Part shown: piece after piece, positions 11,482 through 23,543 of the stretch
Position numbering within the stretch: the stretch's first letter is position 1
Layout of the letters: each line of letters begins with the position of its first letter
NCBI GenBank assembly: GCA_963580455.1
Contig: OY756966.1
Coordinates: 24,865,001-24,929,000, forward strand
Origin: Euonymus europaeus
Taxonomy: Eukaryota > Streptophyta > Magnoliopsida > Celastrales > Celastraceae
DNA: 64,000 bases
Direction: 5' to 3'
Translations under genes and position numbers: made by a program
The notes under the pieces: model-generated
Seen by the model: only the letters and a program-made list of their open reading frames with translations
What the model was told of the DNA's origin: nothing
Databases searched by the model: none

Positions 11482-13547
11482 CCGTTTACGTAAAGAAACG
11501 ACATTTCGCGGCTAACTAGGTGAAACGAGACATACTGGCCACGAGTTCTGAAATCAAAATCCGAAACGCCAGGATTGTAGAGCCCGAAAAGTAGTGTGAA
11601 ATCAAGCTAAAAATCACCGAATTCAGAACTCGGAGTCAACGGATATTCATAAAACCGTTTACGTAAATAAACCACATTTCGCGGCTAACTAGGTGAAACG
11701 AGACCTACTATCCAAGAGTTCTGAAATCAAAATCCGAAACACCAGGATTGTAGAGCTTTAAAAGTAGTGTGAAATCAAGCTAAAAATCACTGAATTCAGA
11801 ACCCGGAGTCAACGGATATTCATAAAACCGTTTACGTAAAGAAACGACATTTCGCGGCTAACTAGGTGAAACGAGACATACTAGCCACGAGTTCTGAAAT
11901 CAAAATCCGAAACACCAGGATTGTAGAGCCCGAAAAGTAGTGTGAAATCAAGCTAAAAATCACCGAATTCAGAACTCGGAGTCAACGGATATTCATAAAA
12001 CCGTTTACGTAAAGAAACCACATTTCGCGGCTAACTAGGTGAAACGAGACCAACTATCCAAGAGTTCTGATATCAAAATCCGAAACACCAGGATTGTAGA
12101 GCTTTAAAAGTAGTGTGAAATCAAGCTAAAAATCACCGAATTCAGAACCCGGAGTCAACGGATATTCATAAAACCGTTTACGTAAAGAAACGACATTTCG
12201 CGGCTAACTAGGTGAAACGAGACATACTAGCCACGAGTTCTGAAATCAAAATCCGAAACGCCAGGATTGTAGAGCCCGAAAAGTAGTGTGAAATCAAGCT
12301 AAAAATCACCGAATTCAGAACTCGGAGTCAACGGATATTCATAAAACCGTTTACGTAAAGAAACCACATTTCGCGGCTAACTAGGTGAAACGAGACCTAC
12401 TATCCAAGAGTTCTGAAATCAAAATCCGAAACACCAGGATTGTAGAGCTTTAAAAGTAGTGTGAAATCAAGCTAAAAATCACTGAATTCAGAATCCGGAG
12501 TCAACGGATATTCATAAAACCGTTTACGTAAAGAAACGACATTTCGCGGCTAACTAGGTGAAACGAGACATACTAGCCACGAGTTCTGAAATCAAAATCC
12601 GAAACACCAGGATTGTAGAGCCCGAAAAGTAGTGTGAAATCAAGCTAAAAATCACCGAATTCAGAACTCGGAGTCAACGGATATTCATAAAACCGTTTAC
12701 GTAAAGAAAGCACATATCGCGGCTAACTAGGTGAAACGAGACCTACTATCCACGAGTTCTGAAATCAAAATCCGAAACGGCAGGATTGTAGAGCTCGAAA
12801 ATTAGTGTGAAATCAAGCTAAAAATCACCGAATTCAGAACTCTGAGTCAACGGATATTCATAAAACCGTTTACGTAAAGAAACCACATTTCGCGGCTAAC
12901 TAGGTGAAACAAGACCTACTATCCACGAGTTCTGAAATCAAAATCCGAAAAGGCAGGATTGTAGAGCTCGATAAGTAGTGTGAAATCAAGCTAAAAATCA
13001 CCGAATTCAGAACTCTGGGTCAACGTATATTCATAAAACCGATTACGTAAAGAAATCACATTTCGCGGCTAACTACGTGAAACGAGACCTACTATCCACG
13101 AGTTCTGATATCAAAATCCGAAACGGCAGGATTGTAGAGCTCGAAAAGTAGTATGAAATCAATTTAAAAATCACCGAATTCAGAACTCTGGGTCAACGGA
13201 TATTCATAAAACCGTTCACGTAAAGAAACCACATTTCGCGGCTAACTAGGTGAAACGAGACCTACTAGCCACGAGTTTTGAAATCAAAATCCGAAACGCC
13301 AGGATTGTAGAGCTCGAAAATTAATGTGAAATCAAGCTAAAAATCACCGAATTCGGAACCCGGAGTCAACGGATATTCATAAAACCGTTTACGTAAAGAA
13401 AGCACATATTGCGGCTAACTAGGTGAAACGAGACCTACTATCCACGAGTTCTGAAATCACAATCCGAAACGGCAGGATTGTAGAGCTCTAAAATTAGTGT
13501 GAAATCAAGCTATAAATCACCGAATTCAGAACTCTGGGTCAACGGAT

Positions 13548-13666
13548 ATTCATAAAACCGTTCACGTAAAGAAACCACATTTCGCGGCTAACTAGGTGAA
13601 ACGAGACCTACTAGCCACGAAATGTGAAACCAAAATCCGAAACGCCAGAATTGTAGAGCTCGAAAA
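13548..13666. repeat. 109-bp deletion unit, copy 7
   Basis: Same deletion and substitutions; counterpart of the unit at 9870 at offset 3678. Confidence 0.95.
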
Positions 13667-15040
13667 CCGTTTACGTAAAGAAACGACATTTCGCGGCTAA
13701 CTAGGTGAAACGAGACATACTGGCCACGAGTTCTGAAATCAAAATCCGAAACGCCAGGATTGTAGAGCCCGAAAAGTAGTGTGAAATCAAGCTAAAAATC
13801 ACCGAATTCAGAACTCGGAGTCAACGGATATTCATAAAACCGTTTACGTAAAGAAACCACATTTCGCGGCTAACTAGGTGAAACGAGACCTACTATCCAA
13901 GAGTTCTGAAATCAAAATCCGAAACACCAGGATTGTAGAGCTTTAAAAGTAGTGTGAAATCAAGCTAAAAATCACCGAATTCAGAACCCGGAGTCAACGG
14001 ATATTCATAAAACCGTTTACGTAAAGAAACGACATTTCGCGGCTAACTAGGTGAAACGAGACATACTAGCCACGAGTTCTGAATTCAAAATCCGAAACAC
14101 CAGGATTGTAGAGCCCGAAAAGTAGTGTGAAATCAAGCTAAAAATCACCGAATTCAGAACTCGGAGTCAACGGATATTCATAAAACCGTTTACGTAAAGA
14201 AACCACATTTCGCGGCTAACTAGGTGAAACGAGACCAACTATCCAAGAGTTCTGATATCAAAATCCGAAACACCAGGATTGTAGAGCTTTAAAAGTAGTG
14301 TGAAATCAAGCTAAAAATCACCGAATTCAGAACCCGGAGTCAACGGATATTCATAAAACCGTTTACGTAAAGAAACCACATTTCGCGGCTAATTAGGTGA
14401 AACGAGACCTACTAGCCACGAGTTCTGAAATCAAAATCCGAAACGGCAGGATTGTAGAGCTCGAAAAGTAGTGTGAAATCAAGCTAAAAATCACCGAATT
14501 CAGAACTCGGAGTCAACGGATATTCATAAAACCGTTTGAGTAAAGAAACCACATTTCGCGGCTAACTAGGTGAAACGAGACCTACTATCCACGAGTTCTG
14601 AAATCAAAATCCGAAACGGCAGGATTGTAGAGCTCGAAAATTAGTGTGAAATCAAGCTAAAAATCACCGAATTCAGAACCCGGAGTCAACGGATATTCAT
14701 AAAACCGTTTACGTAAAGAAACGACATTTCGCGGCTAACTAGGTGAAACGAGACCTACTAGCCACGAGTTCTGAAATCAAAATTCGAAACGGCAGGATTG
14801 TAGAGCTCGAAAAGTAGTGTGAAATCAAGCTAAAAATCACCGAATTCAGAACCCGGAGTCAACGGATATTCATAAAACCGTTTACGTAAAGAAAGCACAT
14901 ATCGCGGCTAACTAGGTGAAACGAGACCTACTATCCACGAGTTCTGAAATCACAATCCGAAACGGCAGGATTGTAGAGCTCGAAAATTAGTGTGAAATCA
15001 AGCTAAAAATCACCGAATTCAGAACTCTGGGTCAACGGAT

Positions 15041-15159
15041 ATTCATAAAACCGTTCACGTAAAGAAACCACATTTCGCGGCTAACTAGGTGAAACGAGAC
15101 CTACTAGCCACGAAATGTGAAACCAAAATCCGAAACGCCAGAATTGTAGAGCTCGAAAA
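15041..15159. repeat. 109-bp deletion unit, copy 8
   Basis: Same deletion and substitutions; counterpart of the unit at 11363 at offset 3678. Confidence 0.95.
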
Positions 15160-15495
15160 CCGTTTACGTAAAGAAACGACATTTCGCGGCTAACTAGGTG
15201 AAACGAGACATACTGGCCACGAGTTCTGAAATCAAAATCCGAAACGCCAGGATTGTAGAGCCCGAAAAGTAGTGTGAAATCAAGCTAAAAATCACCGAAT
15301 TCAGAACTCGGAGTCAACGGATATTCATAAAACCGTTTACGTAAAGAAACCACATTTCGCGGCTAACTAGGTGAAACGAGACCTACTATCCAAGAGTTCT
15401 GAAATCAAAATCCGAAACACCAGGATTGTAGAGCTTTAAAAGTAGTGTGAAATCAAGCTAAAAATCACTGAATTCAGAACCCGGAGTCAACGGAT

Positions 15496-18400
15496 ATTCA
15501 TAAAACCGTTTACGTAAAGAAACGACATTTCGCGGCTAACTAGGTGAAACGAGACATACTAGCCACGAGTTCTGAAATCAAAATCCGAAACACCAGGATT
15601 GTAGAGCCCGAAAAGTAGTGTGAAATCAAGCTAAAAATCACCGAATTCAGAACTCGGAGTCAACGGATATTCATAAAACCGTTTACGTAAAGAAACCACA
15701 TTTCGCGGCTAACTAGGTGAAACGAGACCAACTATCCAAGAGTTCTGATATCAAAATCCGAAACACCAGGATTGTAGAGCTTTAAAAGTAGTGTGAAATC
15801 AAGCTAAAAATCACCGAATTCAGAACCCGGAGTCAACGGATATTCATAAAACCGTTTACGTAAAGAAACCACATTTCGCGGCTAATTAGGTGAAACGAGA
15901 CCTACTAGCCACGAGTTCTGAAATCAAAATCCGAAACGGCAGGATTGTAGAGCTCGAAAAGTAGTGTGAAATCAAGCTAAAAATCACCGAATTCAGAACT
16001 CGGAGTCAACGGATATTCATAAAACCGTTTAAGTAAAGAAACCACATTTCGCGGCTAACTAGGTGAAACGAGACCTACTATCCACGAGTTCTGAAATCAA
16101 AATCCGAAACGGCAGGATTGTAGAGCTCGAAAATTAGTGTGAAATCAAGCTAAAAATCACCGAATTCAGAACCCGGAGTCAACGGATATTCATAAAACCG
16201 TTTACGTAAAGAAACGACATTTCGCGGCTAACTAGGTGAAACGAGACCTACTAGCCACGAGTTCTGAAATCAAAATTCGAAACGGCAGGATTGTAGAGCT
16301 CGAAAAGTAGTGTGAAATCAAGCTAAAAATCACCGAATTCAGAACTCGGAGTCAACGGATATTCATAAAACCGTTTAAGTAAAGAAACCACATTTCGCGG
16401 CTAACTTGGTGAAACGAGACCTACTATCCACGAGTTCTGAAATCAAAATCCGAAACGGCAGGATTGTAGAGCTCGAAAATTAGTGTGAAATCAAGCTAAA
16501 AATCACCGAATTCAGAACCCGGAGTCAACGGATATCCATAAAACCGTTTACGTAAAGAAACGACATTTCGCGGCTAACTAGGTGAAACGAGACATACTAG
16601 CCACGAGTTCTGAAATCAAAATCCGAAACACAAGGATTGTAGAGCCCGAAAATTAGTGTGAAATCAAGCTAAAAATCACCGAATTCAGAACCCGGAGTCA
16701 ACGGATATTCATAAAACCGTTTACGTAAAAAAAGCACATATCGCGGCTAACTAGGTGAAACGAGACCTACTATCCAAGAGTTCTGATATCAAAATCCGAA
16801 TCACCAAGATTGTAGAGCCCGAAAAGTAGTGTGAAATCAAGCTAAAAATCACCGAATTCAGAACTCGGAGTCAACGGATATTCATAAAACCGTTTACGTA
16901 AAGAAACGACATTTCGCGGCTAACTAGGTGAAACGAGACATACTAGCCACGAGTTCTGAAATCAAAATCCGAAACACCAGGATTGTAGAGCCCGAAAAGT
17001 AGTGTGAAATCAAGCTAAAAATCACCGAATTCAGAACTCGGAGTCAACGGATATTCATAAAACCGTTTACGTAAAGAAACCACATTTCGCGGCTAACTAG
17101 GTGAAACGAGACCAACTATCCAAGAGTTCTGATATCAAAATCCGAAACACCAGGATTGTAGAGCTTTAAAAGTAGTGTGAAATCAAGCTAAAAATCACCG
17201 AATTCAGAACCCGGAGTCAACGGATATTCATAAAACCGTTTACGTAAAGAAACCACATTTCGCGGCTAATTGGGTGAAACGAGACCTACTAGCCACGAGT
17301 TCTGAAATCAAAATCCGAAACGGCAGGATTGTAGAGCTCGAAAATTAGTGTGAAATCAAGCTAAAAATCACCGAATTCAGAACTCGGAGTCAACGGATAT
17401 TCATAAAACCGTTTAAGTAAAGAAACCACATTTCGCGGCTAACTAGGTGAAACGAGACCTACTATCCACGAGTTCTGAAATCAAAATCCGAAACGGCAGG
17501 ATTGTAGAGCCCGAAAATTAGTGTGAAATCAAGCTAAAAATCACCGAATTCAGAACCCGGAGTCAACGGATATTCATAAAACCGTTTACGTAAAGAAACG
17601 ACATTTCGCGGCTAACTAGGTGAAACGAGACCTACTAGCCACGAGTTCTGAAATCAAAATTCGAAACGGCAGGATTGTAGAGCTCGAAAAGTAGTGTGAA
17701 ATCAAGCTAAAAATCACCGAATTCAGAACTCGGAGTCAACGGATATTCATAAAACCGTTTAAGTAAAGAAACCACATTTCGCGGCTAACTTGGTGAAACG
17801 AGACCTACTATCCACGAGTTCTGAAATCAAAATCCAAAACGGCAGGATTGTAGAGCTCGAAAATTAGTGTGAAATCAAGCTAAAAATCACCGAATTCAGA
17901 ACCCGGAGTCAACGGATATCCATAAAACCGTTTACGTAAAGAAACGACATTTCGCGGCTAACTAGGTGAAACGAGACATACTAGCCACGAGTTCTGAAAT
18001 CAAAATCCGAAACACAAGGATTGTAGAGCCCGAAAATTAGTGTGAAATCAAGCTAAAAATCACCGAATTCAGAACCCGGAGTCAACGGATATTCATAAAA
18101 CCGTTTACGTAAAAAAAGCACATATCGCGGCTAACTAGGTGAAACGAGACCTACTATCCAAGAGTTCTGATATCAAAATCCGAATCACCAAGATTGTAGA
18201 GCCCGAAAAGTAGTGTGAAATCAAGCTAAAAATCACCGAATTCAGAACTCGGAGTCAACGGATATTCATAAAACCGTTTACGTAAAGAAACGACATTTCG
18301 CGGCTAACTAGGTGAAACGAGACATACTAGCCACGAGTTCTGAAATCAAAATCCGAAACACCAGGATTGTAGAGCCCGAAAAGTAGTGTGAAATCAAGCT

Positions 18401-19647
18401 AAAAATCACCGAATTCAGAACTCGGAGTCAACGGATATTCATAAAACCGTTTACGTAAAGAAACCACATTTCGCGGCTAACTAGGTGAAACGAGACCAAC
18501 TATCCAAGAGTTCTGATATCAAAATCCGAAACACCAGGATTGTAGAGCTTTAAAAGTAGTGTGAAATCAAGCTAAAAATCACCGAATTCAGAACCCGGAG
18601 TCAACGGATATTCATAAAACCGTTTACGTAAAGAAACCACATTTCGCGGCTAATTAGGTGAAACGAGACCAACTAGCCACGAGTTCTGAAATCAAAATCC
18701 GAAACGGCAGGATTGTAGAGCTCGAAAATTAGTGTGAAATCAAGCTAAAAATCACCGAATTCAGAACTCGGAGTCAACGGATATTCATAAAACCGTTTAA
18801 GTAAAGAAACCACATTTCGCGGCTAACTAGGTGAAACGAGACCTACTATCCACGAGTTCTGAAATCAAAATCCGAAACGGCAGGATTGTAGAGCCCGAAA
18901 ATTAGTGTGAAATCAAGCTAAAAATCACCGAATTCAGAACCCGGAGTCAACGGATATTCATAAAACCGTTTACGTAAAGAAACGACATTTCGCGGCTAAC
19001 TAGGTGAAACGAGACCTACTAGCCACGAGTTCTGAAAACAAAATTCGAAACGGCAGGATTGTAGAGCTCGAAAAGTAGTGTGAAATCAAGCTAAAAATCA
19101 CCGAATTCAGAACTCGGAGTCAACGGATATTCATAAAACCGTTTAAGTAAAGAAACCACATTTCGCGGCTAACTTGGTGAAACGAGACCTACTATCCACG
19201 AGTTCTGAAATCAAAATCCGAAACGGCAGGATTGTAGAGCTCGAAAATTAGTGTGAAATCAAGCTAAAAATCACCGAATTCAGAACCCGGAGTCAACGGA
19301 TATCCATAAAACCGTTTACGTAAAGAAACGACATTTCGCGGCTAACTAGGTGAAACGAGACATACTAGCCACGAGTTCTGAAATCAAAATCCGAAACACA
19401 AGGATTGTAGAGCCCGAAAATTAGTGTGAAATCAAGCTAAAAATCACCGAATTCAGAACCCGGAGTCAACGGATATTCATAAAACCGTTTACGTAAAAAA
19501 AGCACATATCGCGGCTAACTAGGTGAAACGAGACCTACTATCCAAGAGTTCTGATATCAAAATCCGAATCACCAAGATTGTAGAGCCCGAAAAGTAGTGT
19601 GAAATCAAGCTAAAAATCACCGAATTCAGAACTCGGAGTCAACGGAT
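15496..19647. repeat. Eight-unit HOR, 1384 bp, three copies
   Basis: Copies are 15496-16879, 16880-18263 and 18264-19647, each exactly 8 x 173 bp. Markers repeat at 1384-bp spacing: the GATATCCATA variant at 16531, 17915 and 19299; the CTAACTTGG unit at 16361, 17745 and 19129; and the unit with TAAAAAAAGCACAT at 16707, 18091 and 19475. The first copy is joined seamlessly to the end of the 3678-bp HOR. After 19647 the next unit is a hybrid: its left part fits the expected type and its right part (CCAAGAG, GATATC, CTTTAAAAG) fits another. Confidence 0.93.
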
Positions 19648-19993
19648 ATTCATAAAACCGTTTACGTAAAGAAACGACATTTCGCGGCTAACTAGGTGAA
19701 ACGAGACCTACTATCCAAGAGTTCTGATATCAAAATCCGAAACACCAGGATTGTAGAGCTTTAAAAGTAGTGTGAAATCAAGCTAAAAATCACCGAATTC
19801 AGAACTCGGAGTCAACGGATATTCATAAAACCGTTTACGTAAAGAAAGCACATATCGCGGCTAACTAGGTGAAACGAGACCTACTATCCACGAGTTCTGA
19901 AATCAAAATCCGAAACGGCAGGATTGTAGAGCTCGAAAATTAGTGTGAAATCAAGCTAAAAATCACCGAATTCAGAACTCTGAGTCAACGGAT

Positions 19994-20165
19994 ATTCATA
20001 AAACCGTTTACGTAAAGAAACGACATTTCGAGGCTAACTAGGTGAAACGAGACCTACTAGCCACGAGTTCTGAAATCAAAATCCGAATCACCAGGATTGT
20101 AGACCCGAAAAGTAGTGTGAAATCAAGCTAAAAATCACCGAATTCAGAACTCGGAGTCAACGGAT
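19994..20165. repeat. 172-bp monomer with a one-base deletion
   Basis: TTGTAGACCCGAAAAG stands where neighbours have TTGTAGAGCCCGAAAAG. The corresponding unit in the next HOR copy (near 23175) has TAGGGCCCG at full length, so the deletion is private to this copy. Confidence 0.9.
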
Positions 20166-20338
20166 ATTCATAAAACCGTTTACGTAAAGAAACGACATTT
20201 CGCGGCTAACTAGGTGAAACGAGACCAACTATCCAAGAGTTCTGATATCAAAATCCGAAACACCAGGATTGTAGAGCTTTAAAAGTAGTGTGAAATCAAG
20301 CTAAAAATCACCGAATTCAGAACCCGGAGTCAACGGAT

Positions 20339-20470
20339 ATTCATAAAACCGTTTACGTAAAGAAACCACATATCGCGGCTAACTAGGTGAAACGAGACCT
20401 ACTATCCACGAGTTCTGATATCAAAATCCGAAACGGCAATCACCGAATTCAGAACTCTGGGTCAACGGAT
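20339..20470. repeat. 132-bp deleted monomer, copy 3
   Basis: Identical break (GGCA joined to ATCACC at 20438/20439). It is the first of the copies that mark the 3592-bp HOR. Confidence 0.95.
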
Positions 20471-23411
20471 ATTCATAAAACCGTTCACGTAAAGAAACCA
20501 CATTTCGCGGCTAACTAGGTGAAACGAGACCTACTAGCCACGAGTTTTGAAATCAAAATCCGAAATGCCAGGATTGTAGAGCTCGAAAAGTAGTGTGAAA
20601 TCAAGCTAAAAATCACCGAATTCAGAACTCTGAGTCAACGAATATTCATAAAACCGTTTACGTAAAGAAACGACATTTCGCGGCTAAGTAGGTGAAACGA
20701 GACATACTAGCCACGAGTTCTGAAATCAAAATCCGAAACGCCAGGATTGTAGAGCCCGAAAAGTAGTGTGAAATCAAGCTAAAAATCACCGAATTCAGAA
20801 CTCGGAGTCAACGGATATTCATAAAACCGTTTACGTAGAGAAACCACATTTCGCGGCTAACTAGGTGAAACGAGACATACTAGCCACGAGTTCTGAAATC
20901 AAAATCCGAAACACCAGGATTGTAGAGCCCGAAAAGTAGTGTGAAATCAAGCTAAAAATCACCGAATTCAGAACTCGGAGTCAACGGATATTCATAAAAC
21001 CGTTTACGTAAAGAAACCACATTTCGCGGCTAACTAGGTGAAACGAGACCAACTATCCAAGAGTTCTGATATCAAAATCCGAAACACCAGGATTGTAGAG
21101 CTTTAAAAGTAGTGTGAAATCAAGCTAAAAATCACCGAATTCAGAACCCGGAGTCAACGGATATTCATAAAACCGTTTACGTAAAGAAACCACATTTCGC
21201 GGCTAATTAGGTGAAACGAGACCTACTAGCCACGAGTTCTGAAATCAAAATCCGAAACGGCAGGATTGTAGAGCTCGAAAAGTAGTGTGAAATCAAGCTA
21301 AAAATCACCGAATTCAGAACTCGGAGTCAACGGATATTCATAAAACCGTTTAAGTAAAGAAACCACATTTCGCGGCTAACTAGGTGAAACGAGACCTACT
21401 ATCCACGAGTTCTGAAATCAAAATCCGAAACGGCAGGATTGTAGAGCTCGAAAATTAGTGTGAAATCAAGCTAAAAATCACCGAATTCAGAACCCGGAGT
21501 CAACGGATATTCATAAAACCGTTTACGTAAAGAAACGACATTTCGCGGCTAACTAGGTGAAACGAGACCTACTAGCCACGAGTTCTGAAATCAAAATTCG
21601 AAACGGCAGGATTGTAGAGCTCGAAAAGTAGTGTGAAATCAAGCTAAAAATCACCGAATTCAGAACTCGGAGTCAACGGATATTCATAAAACCGTTTAAG
21701 TAAAGAAACCACATTTCGCGGCTAACTTGGTGAAATGAGACCTACTATCCACGAGTTCTGAAATCAAAATCCGAAACGGCAGGATTGTAGAGCTCGAAAA
21801 TTAGTGTGAAATCAAGCTAAAAATCACCGAATTCAGAACCCGGAGTCAACGGATATCCATAAAACCGTTTACGTAAAGAAACGACATTTCGCGGCTAACT
21901 AGGTGAAACGAGACATACTAGCCACGAGTTCTGAAATCAAAATCCGAAACACAAGGATTGTAGAGCCCGAAAATTAGTGTGAAATCAAGCTAAAAATCAC
22001 CGAATTCAGAACCCGGAGTCAACGGATATTCATAAAACCGTTTACGTAAAAAAAGCACATATCGCGGCTAACTAGGTGAAACGAGACCTACTATCCAAGA
22101 GTTCTGATATCAAAATCCGAATCACCAAGATTGTAGAGCCCGAAAAGTAGTGTGAAATCAAGCTAAAAATCACCGAATTCAGAACTCGGAGTCAACGGAT
22201 ATTCATAAAACCGTTTACGTAAAGAAACGACATTTCGCGGCTAACTAGGTGAAACGAGACCTACTATCCAAGAGTTCTGATATCAAAATCCGAAACACCA
22301 GGATTGTAGAGCTTTAAAAGTAGTGTGAAATCAAGCTAAAAATCACCGAATTCAGAACCCGGAGTCAACGGATATTCATAAAACCGTTTACGTAAAGAAA
22401 CCACATTTCGCGGCTAACTAGGTGAAACGAGACCTACTATCCAAGAGTTCTGAAATCAAAATCCGAAACACCAGGATTGTAGAGCTTTAAAAGTAGTGTG
22501 AAATCAAGCTAAAAATCACCGAATTCAGAACCCGGAGTCAACGGATATTCATAAAACCGTTTACGTAAAGAAACGACATTTCGCGGCTAACTAGGTGAAA
22601 CGAGACATACTGGCCACGAGTTTTGAAATCAAAATCCGAAACGCCAGGATTGTAGAGCCCGAAAAGCAGTGTGAAATCAAGCTAAAAATCACCGAATTCA
22701 GAACTCGGAGTCAACGGATATTCATAAAACCGTTTACGTAAAGAAACCACATTTCGCGGCTAACTAGGTGAAACGAGACCTACTATCCAAGAGTTCTGAA
22801 ATCAAAATCCGAAAAACAAGGATTGTAGAGCTTTAAAAGTAGTGTGAAATCAAGCTAAAAATCACCGAATTCAGAACTCGGAGTCAACGGATATTCATAA
22901 AACCGTTTACGTAAAGAAAGCACATATCGCGGCTAACTAGGTGAAACGAGACCTACTATCCACGAGTTCTGAAATCAAAATCCGAAACGGCAGGATTGTA
23001 GAGCTCGAAAATTAGTGTGAAATCAAGCTAAAAATCACCGAATTCAGAACTCTGAGTCAACGGATATTCATAAAACCGTTTACGTAAAGAAACGACATTT
23101 CGAGGCTAACTAGGTGAAACGAGACCTACTAGCCACGAGTTCTGAAATCAAAATCCGAATCACCAGGATTGTAGGGCCCGAAAAGTAGTGTGAAATCAAG
23201 CTAAAAATCACCGAATTCAGAACTCGGAGTCAACGGATATTCATAAAACCGTTTACGTAAAGAAACGACATTTCGCGGCTAACTAGGTGAAACGAGACCA
23301 ACTATCCAAGAGTTCTGATATCAAAATCCGAAACACCAGGATTGTAGAGCTTTAAAAGTAGTGTGAAATCAAGCTAAAAATCACCGAATTCAGAACCCGG
23401 AGTCAACGGAT

Positions 23412-23543
23412 ATTCATAAAACCGTTTACGTAAAGAAACCACATATCGCGGCTAACTAGGTGAAACGAGACCTACTATCCACGAGTTCTGATATCAAAAT
23501 CCGAAACGGCAATCACCGAATTCAGAACTCTGGGTCAACGGAT
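23412..23543. repeat. 132-bp deleted monomer, copy 4
   Basis: Identical break, 3073 bp after the previous copy (17 x 173 + 132). Confidence 0.95.

Larger units (their letters stand above)
8313..11990. repeat. 3678-bp HOR, copy P2
   Basis: It matches 2341-6018 unit by unit at offset 5972. Its part 9005-12163 also matches 12683-15841 at offset 3678. Private variants shared with the next copy include AAAAGGCAGG with CTCGATAAG (near 9271 and 12949), CTATAAATC (near 9832 and 13510) and TTTGAGTAAAG (near 10858 and 14536). P2 and P3 are therefore closer to each other than either is to P1. The 109-bp units start at 9870 and 11363. Confidence 0.88.
12683..15841. repeat. 3678-bp HOR, partial copy P3 (3159 bp)
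   Basis: It repeats 9005-12163 at offset 3678, with 17 full units and 109-bp units at 13548 and 15041. The three units before it (12164-12682) carry combinations not found at the matching place in P2, so the left edge is a recombination boundary. At the right, from 15496, the units also belong to the 1384-bp eight-unit array, so P3 grades into that block. Confidence 0.88.
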
